Shown here in pieces: positions 7,101 to 14,692 of a DNA stretch of 64,000 nucleotides. The stretch lies in the NCBI RefSeq assembly GCF_015767435.1, contig NZ_JADWOV010000319.1:1-64000 (forward strand), given 5' to 3'. The translations under genes were made by a program, and so were the position numbers. The stretch is from Polaribacter sp. BAL334. Lineage in GTDB: Bacteria > Bacteroidota > Bacteroidia > Flavobacteriales > Flavobacteriaceae. The notes under the pieces were generated by a model that did not search any database, was not told where the DNA came from, and saw only the letters and a list, made by a program, of their open reading frames with translations. Position 1 is the first letter of the stretch. Each line of letters opens with the position of its first letter.

Positions 7101-9093
7101 GGTCTAGAAGTCTTATTTCTTGTGTAATATTTTTTGCAGAAGCATAAATTAATCCTTCCTCTAAATTAATGTTGCTTGTCCAACTCAACCAAACAATTTC
7201 TCCATTCTTTTTAATGTATCTGTTTTGAAAATTGAGAGTTTTGTTACCATTATTGAGATTTTTTAAATCTGAATTAGAAATGTTTTTATCCTCAGGATGA
7301 ATAAATTTTTCATAATTGTAATGCAATATTTCATCCTCTTGATGTCCAAGGATTTCACATCCTGCTTTGTTTATTTTTAAAAACGTACCATTCAAGTCAG
7401 TTACACAAATCAAATCAGGAACAGCATCATACAAATGATTTAAATCATTTTCGAGTTTTTTACGATTGATTTCAGATCCGATAAAATCTTTTAAATCTTC
7501 GAGGGTTGTTTGATGGTTTATTAGATATTTAGAATTGTTTTTTGTTCCAACTATCATTATACCAATTACTTCATTATTAAATAAAAGTGGGATGCCAAGC
7601 ACAGTATTGATTCCTGAGCTTTTAGCGGCGTCTTTTCTAATAAAATCTAAGTTTTCACTAACATCACTCCAAAGAACTGACGATTTTTTTTGCCATACCA
7701 ATCCAGGAATTCCCTCTTGTGGAAGTATAGAAGTTTTATTGAATGATGATTTATAAAACTTTTCAGCAATTTTTGAGTTGCAAATTTTTGAGATAAGATT
7801 TATTTTTGTTTTATCAAGGTTTGGTAACCATATTTCTGCAAAATCAAAATTTCCAAAATCACAAATTGTTTGGCAAACTTTTTTTGTTGAAGATATTAAT
7901 GAATTTTCATCTTTAAAATTAGTACTAATTTTAGCTAATAAATCTTTTTTAAGTTGGGTTTGTTTTTCTTTTGTGACATTTTTTTGGATTGAAATCCAAT
8001 TTGTATAAGCACCAGTTTCGTTAGTAATGGGTGTTACCGATAATTTTACCCAAAATTCGTCACCATTTTTCTTATTATTTAATACCGTTATTTCACAGGG
8101 TTCCCGATTTTTTAAAGCTGTTTTAAGTTTTTCTAATTCATTTTTATCTGAGTTAGGTCCTTGCAAAATGCGGGGAGTTTTTCCAATAATTTCTTCTGCT
8201 GTATAACCAGTCATTTTTGTAAATGCCTGATTTACATAAATAATTTTAGGTCCCGAATTTTCTATAGGTTCAGCTTCAGTTATAACAATAGCATCTTTGG
8301 TGTTTTTAATGACGTTTTCAAGTAATCTTAACCTTTCTTCTTCTTCTTTCCGTTCTGTAATATCTTGAACAGTCCCTTCTAGACTTATTGGAACTCCGTT
8401 TTCATCACTTTTTACACTAGCAATTTCATGAACCCATTTTACAGATGAATCAGGTAAAATAATTCTATGGATGGCATCATGAAAACCATCATCTTTAATG
8501 GATTTTTTATATCGCTGCAAAAGATTTTCCAAGTCATTTGGATAAATGGTATCAAGAACACTTTGAAGGCTTGACTGTTTTTTTTTATTTTTTCCACCCC
8601 AAATTTGACTGACTTCTTCTGTCCAAGTAATTGTATTAGTTGCAAGTTCAAGTCTCCAATAACCTAATTTAGCAATATTTGCAGCTTCTTTTAGTTGTTC
8701 TTCAGTTTTTATAAGTTTTGCAAGTTGAACTTGTTTTTCAGTTACATCTTGAGAAATATTTAGGATACATTTTTTATTGTTGAAGTTTACTTTATGACCA
8801 ACAATATCCATTTGAATAAGGTTGCCATTCTTTTTTTGATGAGATAAAATTCCGAATTGAATTTTTCCTTCAGTTGTATCAATATTTCTTAAAAAGTCGT
8901 CTAATTTTGAAAAATCTTCTTTTGGCCCTAAATCTCTTAAAGTAAGAGAAAGAAACTCTTTTCTGGAATATCCATAAAGTTCTATTGCAGCCGCATTTAC
9001 TTCTAAAATTTGAAATGTTGCAATTTCATAAATCCAAGAAGGAAGAGGATTTAAATTGAAAAAATCAGTACAATTAATCTCTATTTCACCCAT
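4141..9093 (-). CDS. large multi-PAS/GAF sensor histidine kinase
   Basis: This soluble hybrid sensor has 1650 residues and no transmembrane segment. Approximate order: three PAS domains (10-375), one GAF (380-550), then seven PAS (552-1410), HisKA with His near 1436 in ASHDLQEPLR, and HATPase with NALKYSRK, DNGIGID and GTGIGLAIAKK. PAS 5 and PAS 7 (near residues 667 and 912) are close duplicates, both starting TSKLARIGSWEVDLI, and the DNA is also nearly identical there. PAS 3 has a LOV-like stretch (GKTPRILQGP), but the flavin-binding Cys is Pro, so it is not a LOV photoreceptor. It heads an apparent operon with two receivers. The signals are unknown; redox, light or small ligands are all possible for PAS arrays. 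Confidence 0.9.
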   Translation of the reverse strand: MGEIEINCTDFFNLNPLPSWIYEIATFQILEVNAAAIELYGYSRKEFLSLTLRDLGPKEDFSKLDDFLRNIDTTEGKIQFGILSHQKKNGNLIQMDIVGHKVNFNNKKCILNISQDVTEKQVQLAKLIKTEEQLKEAANIAKLGYWRLELATNTITWTEEVSQIWGGKNKKKQSSLQSVLDTIYPNDLENLLQRYKKSIKDDGFHDAIHRIILPDSSVKWVHEIASVKSDENGVPISLEGTVQDITERKEEEERLRLLENVIKNTKDAIVITEAEPIENSGPKIIYVNQAFTKMTGYTAEEIIGKTPRILQGPNSDKNELEKLKTALKNREPCEITVLNNKKNGDEFWVKLSVTPITNETGAYTNWISIQKNVTKEKQTQLKKDLLAKISTNFKDENSLISSTKKVCQTICDFGNFDFAEIWLPNLDKTKINLISKICNSKIAEKFYKSSFNKTSILPQEGIPGLVWQKKSSVLWSDVSENLDFIRKDAAKSSGINTVLGIPLLFNNEVIGIMIVGTKNNSKYLINHQTTLEDLKDFIGSEINRKKLENDLNHLYDAVPDLICVTDLNGTFLKINKAGCEILGHQEDEILHYNYEKFIHPEDKNISNSDLKNLNNGNKTLNFQNRYIKKNGEIVWLSWTSNINLEEGLIYASAKNITQEIRLLDLTTQTSKLARIGSWEVDLINNKVYWTDMVHELHETDPKNHIPSVDSGINFYRDDFKDLVAKNVSNCIEFGTPFNFEAVLVTAKNNELWIKSIGNAEFVNGKCLRVFGSFQDINERKQTELRYQSLADNLPGVAYQYLIHPDGTDSIRYVTKGSYELWGYSPDEVLENVNKVWKQIELGGSLERIKQTVLDSMTSKSKWTATWRNVKPNGEVKTYLGLGTPSYLIDGTTLFNSVVLDVTYEEKNKELLEQTSKLARIGSWEVDLISNQLFWSDMVHEIHETSVTDFNPNIDTAINFYRKDFQDLITCRVQDCIKNGKPYNFEAVLITAKNNEIWIRTHGNAEIINGKVIRIYGSIQDINKQKLNEIALQESLKNLKDYKLALDQSASITIANKNGIIIDVNDNFCKLSKYSREELEGNTHKIINSTYHSKAFFKVLWDTIKAGKVWRGEVKNRAKDGTLYWALSTVIPFLDENMQPFQYMAIRIDITEKKLADERILKILNEKNKILESIGDAFFAVDKYWRVTYWNKQAEVLVGKNREEIVGENIREVFNDGINFGIYKSLKKSLETKETLNIEIYSTTLKKWLEIAAYPSKEGLSVYFKDISQRKEADLKLIEANERFGKVAEATSDAIYEWGIIDDSHYWGAGFETILGYDLKTVKPSSKLWLDQIHPEDVERVRKSIFDAIADPTILKWAEEYRFIKRDGTILFVIDKGIFIRNSERKVEKMFGSIADLTKQKAQELELIALNESLRKYAKDLELSNEQLEQFAFIASHDLQEPLRMISSFMDLLKRKYETQLDEKGMQYIHFATDGARRMKKIILDLLEYSRAGKINETPETFAVMDIILEYEFLRKQLIIDKNVELNVGNMPIIQCFKSPFIQTLHGLIDNALKYSRKDIFPRVNIYSEEDENYFKIFVQDNGIGIDPKFHEKIFVIFQRLHNKETYEGTGIGLAIAKKQVESWGGIIGVISNINEGATFFFTIPKSIEKS

Positions 9094-9297
9094 TTCAAAT
9101 TCAAAAGTTAAAAAACTTTTATGTAAATCTTTCGATTATACGTTTGTTAGTTTTATCGACATGAGTAAAAGTAGTGAAAATAAGTTAAAATTATTCAATA
9201 ATATTATTTTAAAAATATCAAAAAATAAGTATTTATTTTAACCAAAATGTGAGTTGTAATAAAGTTGTAATTATTTGAAAATGAAACATTAAAATTG

Positions 9298-9371
9298 TCG
9301 GGATGACAGGATTTGAACCTGCGACCACACGACCCCCAGCCGTGTACGCTACCAGACTGCGCTACATCCCG
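9298..9371 (-). tRNA. tRNA-Pro (anticodon GGG)
   Basis: The 74-nt cloverleaf has a 7-bp acceptor stem (CGGGATG/CATCCCG), a D-arm AGCGCAGTCTGGTAGCG, an anticodon loop CTGGGGG giving GGG, and a T-arm GGTTCAAATCC. No CCA is encoded. It lies downstream of tRNA-Thr with a hairpin between. A second proline tRNA (TGG) is at 26227-26301. Confidence 0.95.
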
Positions 9372-9390
9372 AAAATTATTAAAATATGTA

Positions 9391-9425
9391 AAAAAGAAAA
9401 GTCTCAAAAACTCATTTTGAGACTT
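9391..9425 (-). terminator. hairpin terminator between tRNA-Thr and tRNA-Pro
   Basis: AAGTCTCAAAA (9399-9409) pairs with TTTTGAGACTT (9415-9425), an 11-bp perfect stem. On the minus strand it is followed by a T-rich run. It could end the tRNA-Thr transcript or mark a processing point before tRNA-Pro. Confidence 0.65.
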
Positions 9426-9433
9426 GTATGTTG

Positions 9434-9507
9434 AGCCGATAGAGGGACTCGAACCCACGACCTGCTGATTACAAATCAGCTGCTCTAGCCAGCTGAGCTA
9501 CATCGGC
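9434..9507 (-). tRNA. tRNA-Thr (anticodon TGT)
   Basis: The 74-nt cloverleaf has a GCCGATG acceptor stem, D-arm TAGCTCAGCTGGCTAGAGC, anticodon stem GCTGA/TCAGC with loop TTTGTAA (TGT), and T-arm GGGTTCGAGTCCC. CCA is not encoded. Its own promoter lies just upstream. Confidence 0.96.
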
Positions 9508-9520
9508 TTTTTTGATGGCG

Positions 9521-9551
9521 CAAATTAAACATAAAAAAAGAAGATGTACAA
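9521..9551 (-). promoter_or_regulatory. promoter of tRNA-Thr
   Basis: On the minus strand TTG (9549-9551) is followed after 20 nt by TTAATTTG (9521-9528), one mismatch from TAnnTTTG. It is 13 nt from the mature tRNA 5' end. Confidence 0.5.
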
Positions 9552-9580
9552 GAAAAAAAATCAGGAATAGTTTTTTTTAT

Positions 9581-9786
9581 CAATTAACCTGTTGGCTACA
9601 ATTAAATTTTAAAATTAATTTGCCACAAATTCACGGATTTTTTATACCTATGAATCCTATAAATCTGAATTTTCATCTAAGATGAAAACAATTATTGGGA
9701 TGAATTCCTTAAAATTGGTGAATTCGTGGAAAAAAAAACTATTTCATTATTCAATAAAATAATTAGACCCAATAGGTTATCAATTA
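9581..9786. repeat. REP-like imperfect inverted repeat in a gene-free stretch
   Basis: This 296-nt gap (9508-9803) has no gene. It holds nested arms: AATTAACCTGTTGG near 9582 against CCCAATAGGTTATCAATT near 9768, TTGCCACAAATTCACGGATT (9620-9639) against a partner reading AATTGGTGAATTCGTGG near 9713, and an inner TTTTCATCT/AGATGAAAA hairpin near 9670-9688. Palindromes built on CCACGAATTCACGAATT are common intergenic repeats in flavobacteria. No transposase is nearby. Confidence 0.5.
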
Positions 9787-9803
9787 TTAATTTCTTTGGA
9801 AAT

Positions 9804-11108
9804 TTATTCTAAAGCTTCTTTATACACTTTCAAACAACGTTCTCTTGCAAATGTATGTTCAACTATTGGTTTTGGATAGGTAAATTCTTGAAAATCTGGC
9901 ACCCATTTTTTAATGTAGTTTAATTTTTTATCAAACTTTTCAATTTGAGAAGTTGGATTAAAAATTCTGAAATAAGGCGCTGCATCTACTCCTGAACCTG
10001 CAACCCATTGCCAATTCCCAACATTGCTCGCCATTTCGTAATCGTGTAATTTTTCAGCAAAATAGGCTTCTCCCCATCTCCAATCAATCAGCAAATGTTT
10101 GCATAAAAAACTACCAACCAACATTCTGACTCTGTTGTGCATAAAACCAGTTTCATTCAATTGACGCATTCCTGCGTCCACTAAAGGATAACCAGTTTTT
10201 CCTTCGCACCAAGATTTGAATTCTTCTTCATTATTTCTCCATAAAATTCTGTCGTATTTCGATTTGAAACTTTGAGAAACTGTATGCGGAAAATGCCATA
10301 AAATTTGCATAAAAAATTCTCGCCAAATCAATTCTTGCCAAAAGATTTCATTTTCTTCAGCAATCGCTTTTTGAATCATTTTTCTGATACTTACCGTCCC
10401 AAATCTCAAATGAGGTCCCAAACGTGATGTGGAATCTTTTTCAGGGAAATTTCGGGTTTCTTCGTATTCTTGAATCAATTTTGAAGAAATTGTAAAAGGC
10501 AATACTTTTTGAGTTGAAATTGTAAAACCAATATCAGAAAGTGTCAAATTTGGAAAATCGATATTTTTTACCAAATTATTAAGCAAACTTTCTGATGGAT
10601 AAAAAGTAAGTTCGGTTTCTTTAAACCTCACTTTCCAAGCTTTCATATAAGGTGTATAAACCACGTAAGGAGTTCCATCTTTTTTGACAATTTCATTTTT
10701 TTCAAAAATTACTTGGTCTTTAAAAGTTCTAAATCCAATATTTTTTTCTTTAAGAAAATAAGCTATTTCTTGATCACGTTTTGATGCATAAGGCTCGTAA
10801 TCGTGATTGGTGAAAACAGTTTCAATGATATATTTTTCAGTTATTTTTTCAAAAATAGGTAAAGAATTTCCATGAAAAATGGCTATTCCGCTTGAAAAAC
10901 TTTTTTCAAGTTCAGTATGCATTTCCTGCAAAGTTTCATGGATAAATGAAACTCTAGCATCGTTTTTGGGCAATTTATCTAAAATTTCCGAATCAAAAAT
11001 AAAGAGGGGTAAAACTGGATTTCCAGATTTTAATGCGTTAAAAAATCCAACATTATCATCCAATCGCAAGACTCTACGAAACCAAAATAAATTAATTTTT
11101 TCCTTCAT
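9804..11108 (-). CDS. phr: class I CPD photolyase
   Basis: The 434-residue enzyme repairs cyclobutane pyrimidine dimers using FADH- and blue light. The N-terminal antenna domain starts with INLFWFRRVLRLDDN. The FAD domain has TGYPLVDAGMRQL, NETGFMHNRVRM and ASNVGNWQW, followed by AAPYFRIFNP; this carries the flavin-contacting Asn and the Trp next to FAD. The open frame extends upstream to a TTG codon. I use the ATG at 11108, which gives the usual N-terminus and a 17-nt overlap with the upstream SRPBCC gene. It is the last gene of the 15398-to-9804 operon. Confidence 0.95.
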   Translation of the reverse strand: MKEKINLFWFRRVLRLDDNVGFFNALKSGNPVLPLFIFDSEILDKLPKNDARVSFIHETLQEMHTELEKSFSSGIAIFHGNSLPIFEKITEKYIIETVFTNHDYEPYASKRDQEIAYFLKEKNIGFRTFKDQVIFEKNEIVKKDGTPYVVYTPYMKAWKVRFKETELTFYPSESLLNNLVKNIDFPNLTLSDIGFTISTQKVLPFTISSKLIQEYEETRNFPEKDSTSRLGPHLRFGTVSIRKMIQKAIAEENEIFWQELIWREFFMQILWHFPHTVSQSFKSKYDRILWRNNEEEFKSWCEGKTGYPLVDAGMRQLNETGFMHNRVRMLVGSFLCKHLLIDWRWGEAYFAEKLHDYEMASNVGNWQWVAGSGVDAAPYFRIFNPTSQIEKFDKKLNYIKKWVPDFQEFTYPKPIVEHTFARERCLKVYKEALE

Positions 11109-11574
11109 TAGATTGATATTCTCCAAATAATTCCAGTAGTTTTTGTTGTCTGTAATTGAATATTTCTTCCAATTTTGGCTTCACTAAAAATGGATGTACC
11201 AATTGCCCTAATATTCCCAAAGGGACTTTATAATCAATGATATCTTCCAATTCAACTCCACCTTCAATCTCATGAATAAAATGCTTGTGATGCCACAAAG
11301 CATAAGGTCCATATAATTGAATATCAACAAAATATTTTTTTTCTACATAGTGTGTGATTTCAGAAACCCATTTTGTTTTGATACCCAAAATTGGGGTTAC
11401 TAAATATTGTATAATTTGTCCTGCAAACATTGGTTTTTCTGCTCCAGAAATGATGTCAAAACTCATGTAATCTGGAGTTATGATTTTTAAATTTCTTGGA
11501 TTTGATAAAAATTCCCAAGCTTCATTTAAACCAATTGGCAATTGTTGCTTTTTGTGTAACGTGTAAATTTTCAT
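11092..11574 (-). CDS. SRPBCC-family (START-like) ligand-binding protein
   Basis: This 160-residue protein has the helix-grip pattern of the polyketide-cyclase/START superfamily: an N-terminal LPIGLNEAWEFLSNPRNLKIITP, a strand-rich middle and the C-terminal helix (LEEIFNYRQQKLLELF). Members beside photolyase genes are common in marine bacteria, but their ligand is not known to me. There is no signal peptide. It overlaps photolyase by 17 nt and follows tspO by 1 nt, so translation is probably coupled. A role with pigments or hydrophobic photoproducts is only a guess. Confidence 0.85.
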   Translation of the reverse strand: MKIYTLHKKQQLPIGLNEAWEFLSNPRNLKIITPDYMSFDIISGAEKPMFAGQIIQYLVTPILGIKTKWVSEITHYVEKKYFVDIQLYGPYALWHHKHFIHEIEGGVELEDIIDYKVPLGILGQLVHPFLVKPKLEEIFNYRQQKLLELFGEYQSNEGKN

Positions 11575-11575
11575 C

Positions 11576-12040
11576 TTAATTATGCACTAAAACGTAGAGG
11601 TTTAGTGAAGTTGCTATACATAACCAGACCATGTATGGCAACAATAAATATTTATATTTTCCAATATTTTTACTCAAATTAAAGTAAAAATAGAAAATTA
11701 CAGCCGTAAGTAAAACAATACCTATCAATGCTGTAAATACCAAATGTTGATTGAAAAACAAGTAATTCCAACTTACATTCAATATAAATTCAATCAGAAA
11801 AATACTGAAAATCAATTTTTTATTGATTTCTGATGTGAAAAGCTTTGCTAAATAAATGGAAAAACAAATCATTATTGTTGTCCAAGCGACCCCAAAAACC
11901 CAACCTGGAGGAGTCCAAGGAGCTTTGTTTAGGCTAGAATACCAATCGGAAGTTGGTCCTTCATTCATTAAAAAACTTCCAATTGCCAATCCTCCAAAAT
12001 TAATGGCTAAGAAAATGAACACAAACGAAATTTGTTTCAT
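11576..12040 (-). CDS. tspO: TspO/MBR-family tryptophan-rich sensory protein
   Basis: The 154-residue protein has five predicted membrane helices and the family hallmarks NFGGLAIGSF, WYSSLNKAPWTPPGWVFGVAWT and, near the end, LLPYMVWLCIATSLN. TspO binds porphyrins and cholesterol-like molecules and in bacteria is linked to light and oxygen responses (Rhodobacter). Its position inside a photolyase operon fits that link. Its ATG overlaps the stop of the upstream Lacal_2735 gene by one base (TAATG), which suggests translational coupling. Confidence 0.94.
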   Translation of the reverse strand: MKQISFVFIFLAINFGGLAIGSFLMNEGPTSDWYSSLNKAPWTPPGWVFGVAWTTIMICFSIYLAKLFTSEINKKLIFSIFLIEFILNVSWNYLFFNQHLVFTALIGIVLLTAVIFYFYFNLSKNIGKYKYLLLPYMVWLCIATSLNLYVLVHN

Positions 12041-12219
12041 TAGTTTTTATTTTTAGATTCAAAAATAGCTATTTTTTGAAGAATTGTATCTGCTTCAAGA
12101 TACTTTTGATCACTTTCACTTCTGTTGATAGATTGCAATTTATAGCCTTCCTCCATCAGTTTTTTATACTGGTCTTGTAATTTTTCTACTTCTGATTTCT
12201 TTTTAAATACTCCAAACAT
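12040..12219 (-). CDS. Lacal_2735-family small protein
   Basis: This 59-residue gene was read directly from the DNA. It starts MFGVFKKKSEVEKLQ and ends in a helix with INRSESDQKYLEAD, which matches the small flavobacterial Lacal_2735 family as I remember it. The protein is highly charged, almost all helical, with no membrane segment. The function is unknown. It lies 4 nt downstream of the glutathione peroxidase gene and overlaps the tspO start by one base, so it is an integral part of the light-cluster operon. Confidence 0.85.
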   Translation of the reverse strand: MFGVFKKKSEVEKLQDQYKKLMEEGYKLQSINRSESDQKYLEADTILQKIAIFESKNKN

Positions 12220-12223
12220 GGTT

Positions 12224-12694
12224 TTATTTTAGATGATTGATGATTTTTGAACTAGTTGGTTTTGTAATAGAAAAATAATAATCAATCAAATGGCCATTTT
12301 TATCGATCAAGTATTTTTGAAAGTTCCATTTTACAGAGGAACTTTTGTTTCCATTCAAACTTTTTGAGGTCAACCAAGCATACAATGGGTGTTGATTGTC
12401 TCCCTTAACGTCGATTTTTTCAGTCATCAAAAATGAAACTCCATAGTTCATTTCACAGAATTCTTGAATTTCAGAGGCATTTCCTGGTTCTTGTTTTCCA
12501 AATTGATTGCAGGGAACTCCAATAACTACTAATTTTTCTTTGTAGGATTGATATAATTTTTCTAAATCTTCATATTGAGGCGTAAAACCGCATTTAGAAG
12601 CTACATTTACAAATAGTAAATACTTGTTTTTGAAATCAGAAAAATGAATTGGTTTTCCTTGAAGACTGTTTATTTTGATGTCGTAAATATTCAT
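12224..12694 (-). CDS. glutathione-peroxidase-family thiol peroxidase
   Basis: The protein has 156 residues and a complete catalytic set: Cys35 in VASKCGFT, Gln64 in PCNQFG and Trp123 in VKWNF. Bacterial members with Cys in place of selenocysteine usually take electrons from thioredoxin rather than glutathione. Flavobacteria make bacillithiol (BshC is in this window), so glutathione itself is an unlikely donor. There is no export signal, so it acts in the cytoplasm on peroxides formed under light stress. It sits 3 nt after the SDR gene in the photolyase operon. Confidence 0.93.
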   Translation of the reverse strand: MNIYDIKINSLQGKPIHFSDFKNKYLLFVNVASKCGFTPQYEDLEKLYQSYKEKLVVIGVPCNQFGKQEPGNASEIQEFCEMNYGVSFLMTEKIDVKGDNQHPLYAWLTSKSLNGNKSSSVKWNFQKYLIDKNGHLIDYYFSITKPTSSKIINHLK

Positions 12695-12697
12695 TTT

Positions 12698-13381
12698 TTA
12701 AATTTTAAAGCTTACAATGCCACAATCCAATTCAAAAATTTGTCCTGAAATTGATAACGCATTGTCTGATATTAAAAAATGTGCCATTGCTGCAACTTCT
12801 TCAGGATGTAAAAATTTTTTCAATGGATGACGTTCTGTGATATTTTCAATCATTTTTTCGTTTCTCAATAATTTGGAAGCTAAGTCAGTATTTGTCACTG
12901 TTGGAGCAATTGCATTGACACGAATTGTTGGGGCTAATTCAGCGCCCAAAGATTTTGTCAAGCCTTCAACAGCAGATTTTGCAGCGGCAACACTGGCATG
13001 AAAAGGCATTCCCAATTTTGCAGCAACAGTGCTAAAAAGTACGATGGAAGGATTTTTACCATTTTTCAAATCAGGTAAAAAATGTTGGATTGCTTTGACT
13101 GCACCAATCACATTAATTTCAAAATCTTCTCTAAATTCCTCTAATTTTAATCTTGAAATTGGTTTTAAATTGATGCTTCCAGGACAATAAATCAAACTAT
13201 CAATTGCTTCAATTGCAGGTAATTCATCTGTCAAAATATCACAAGAATAGTGTGTAAAATTTTGATGAATTTCTGCTGGTTCATTTCTGCTAATATTAAT
13301 TACCTGATTTTCAGAAACTAATAAATTTACAATAGCATTTCCAATTCCTCTACTTCCGCCAATAACGACTATTTTTTTCAT
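12698..13381 (-). CDS. short-chain dehydrogenase/reductase lacking the catalytic Tyr
   Basis: This 227-residue Rossmann protein has the NAD(P) motif GGSRGIG (8-14), a Ser near 117 (VLFSTVAAK) and the C-terminal SDR pattern (VNAIAPT, HPEEVAAMAHFLIS). In the YxxxK active-site motif, the Tyr position is Val131 (SVAAAKSAVEG), while Lys135 is kept. The codon is GTT, so a single-base miscall does not easily explain it. Either chemistry differs or the protein binds nucleotide without classic catalysis. SDRs are regular members of light-induced photolyase clusters. The substrate is unknown. Confidence 0.88.
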   Translation of the reverse strand: MKKIVVIGGSRGIGNAIVNLLVSENQVINISRNEPAEIHQNFTHYSCDILTDELPAIEAIDSLIYCPGSINLKPISRLKLEEFREDFEINVIGAVKAIQHFLPDLKNGKNPSIVLFSTVAAKLGMPFHASVAAAKSAVEGLTKSLGAELAPTIRVNAIAPTVTNTDLASKLLRNEKMIENITERHPLKKFLHPEEVAAMAHFLISDNALSISGQIFELDCGIVSFKI

Positions 13382-13385
13382 TGTA

Positions 13386-13601
13386 TTAAGGTCTTCCTTT
13401 TAAACGCTTTTCGATTTTTTGTTTCACGAGTGTCAAGCGTTTCATTTGATCCATAATTTCAGGATCTTTTTTTGTTTTGTAAAATTCGTTCAATTCAAGA
13501 ATTAAGGCTTTCACTTCTCTTGATGCCAAAATTCTTTCGCTAGTTGTTTTGAACGCGAAATTTCTGTTCTCAAATTCTTGCGCTCTTTCTAATAATTCCA
13601 T
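13386..13601 (-). CDS. small conserved unknown protein, paralogue of the next gene
   Basis: The 71-residue protein is all-helical and highly charged. Its core (ERILASREVKALIL, LNEFYKTKKDPEIM, MKRLTLVKQKIEKRLKG) matches the adjacent 75-residue gene at most positions. There are no cysteines, membrane segments or known domain. The N-terminus (MELLERAQEFENRNF) also aligns. The two are a tandem duplication, separated by 73 nt, retained inside the photolyase operon. No function is assigned. A small adaptor or nucleic-acid-binding helix bundle is possible. Confidence 0.82.
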   Translation of the reverse strand: MELLERAQEFENRNFAFKTTSERILASREVKALILELNEFYKTKKDPEIMDQMKRLTLVKQKIEKRLKGRP

Positions 13602-13674
13602 TTTAAATCGGGTAATTTTATAACTTCCGAATATAAGTATTTCAATTAGATTAGCAAGACAAATATTCCTAAAA

Positions 13675-13902
13675 TTATGCAGCAGGAACTTTAAAGCCTT
13701 TCAATCGCTTTTCTATTTTTTGCTTGATAGCTGTTAATCGTTTCATGATTTCCATGATTTGCTGATCTTTATTCTGTTTATAAATTTCATTCAAACTTAA
13801 AATCAATGATTTTACTTCTCTTGACGCCAAAATTCTGTCACTTGTAGTTACGAATTTCATCGGTCTTTGCTCAAACTCAAGAGCTCTGTGTATGATGTCC
13901 AT
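13675..13902 (-). CDS. small conserved unknown protein, paralogue of the previous gene
   Basis: This 75-residue protein shares the core DRILASREVKSLIL, LNEIYKQNKDQQIM and MKRLTAIKQKIEKRLKG with its neighbour. The N-terminal MDIIHRALEFEQRPMKF also corresponds. It is basic and helical with no Cys or signal peptide. It starts 28 nt after the folE stop. Conservation of the central 14-residue TS-RILASREVK block between copies marks the likely functional surface. I do not recognise a family name. Confidence 0.82.
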   Translation of the reverse strand: MDIIHRALEFEQRPMKFVTTSDRILASREVKSLILSLNEIYKQNKDQQIMEIMKRLTAIKQKIEKRLKGFKVPAA

Positions 13903-13930
13903 AAATTTAGTAATTTAACGTAGGTTGAAT

Positions 13931-14629
13931 TTAATAATTTAATGTGTTTTGTAATTCTGCAATTTTTTCTGGAGTATTGAATGCTCCTCCAAAATAAGAG
14001 GTTACTGTTGCTGAAGTGTCATCTTTGATTCCTCTTGAGGAAACACACAAATGTTTTGCATCTATAATGACTGCAACATCTTCAGTTTGTAAAACAGCTT
14101 TTAATTCTTCAGCAATTTGGTTTGTCAAACGTTCTTGCACTTGTGGTCTTTTTGCAAAATATTGAACAATTCTGTTCAATTTAGACAATCCAATTACTTT
14201 TCCAGAGGAAATGTAAGCTACATGTGCTTTGCCGATAATTGGCACAAAATGATGCTCACAATTGGAATAAAATGTAATATTTTTTTCAACCAACATTTGG
14301 TTGTATTTATATTTGTTATCAAACAATGCCACTTTTGGTTTGTTTGCAGGATTTAATCCAGAGAAAATCTCGTCAATATACATTTTTGCAACTCTGTTTG
14401 GAGTTCCTTTCAATGAATCGTCAGTTAAATCTAAGCCCATTACGTCCATAATTTCTGCAAATAAGGAAGTAATTTTTTTCTTTTTTTCTTCATCAGAAAT
14501 GGCAAAAGCATTTGGTTTCATAGGAGTTTCAATTCCTGTGTACAAATGATCGTCTCCAATTTCTTCAAATGAAAAACCATTGAATTTTTGCTCTGTTTCT
14601 TTTTCTTTTAATACGACTTCTGTAATCAT
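13931..14629 (-). CDS. folE: GTP cyclohydrolase I
   Basis: This 232-residue enzyme converts GTP to 7,8-dihydroneopterin triphosphate, the first step to folate and pterins. Hallmarks are TPNRVAKMYIDEIFSGL, the zinc and active-site segment NCEHHFVPIIGKAHVAYI, KLNRIVQYFAKRPQVQERLT and CVSSRGIKDDTSATVT. The N-terminal 50 residues are a family-variable extension. FolE copies in photolyase clusters are known from several marine bacteria; a pterin or folate antenna (MTHF) for the photolyases is the usual explanation, here inferred. Confidence 0.95.
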   Translation of the reverse strand: MITEVVLKEKETEQKFNGFSFEEIGDDHLYTGIETPMKPNAFAISDEEKKKKITSLFAEIMDVMGLDLTDDSLKGTPNRVAKMYIDEIFSGLNPANKPKVALFDNKYKYNQMLVEKNITFYSNCEHHFVPIIGKAHVAYISSGKVIGLSKLNRIVQYFAKRPQVQERLTNQIAEELKAVLQTEDVAVIIDAKHLCVSSRGIKDDTSATVTSYFGGAFNTPEKIAELQNTLNY

Positions 14630-14692
14630 CTTTTTGTTTCTTTTTAATGTGCTGTCTTTAAGTACTCCAAGCTTAAAAGCAAAGCACGAGGT

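Noticed and set aside
7980-8300. Possible LOV photoreceptor domain in the multi-PAS kinase
   Set aside because: The GKTPRILQGP stretch resembles the LOV motif, but the Cys that forms the flavin adduct is Pro, so it is an ordinary PAS domain.
9204-9458. 84-residue open frame on the minus strand
   Set aside because: It runs through the tRNA-Pro gene and the 3' end of the tRNA-Thr gene and has no protein signature.
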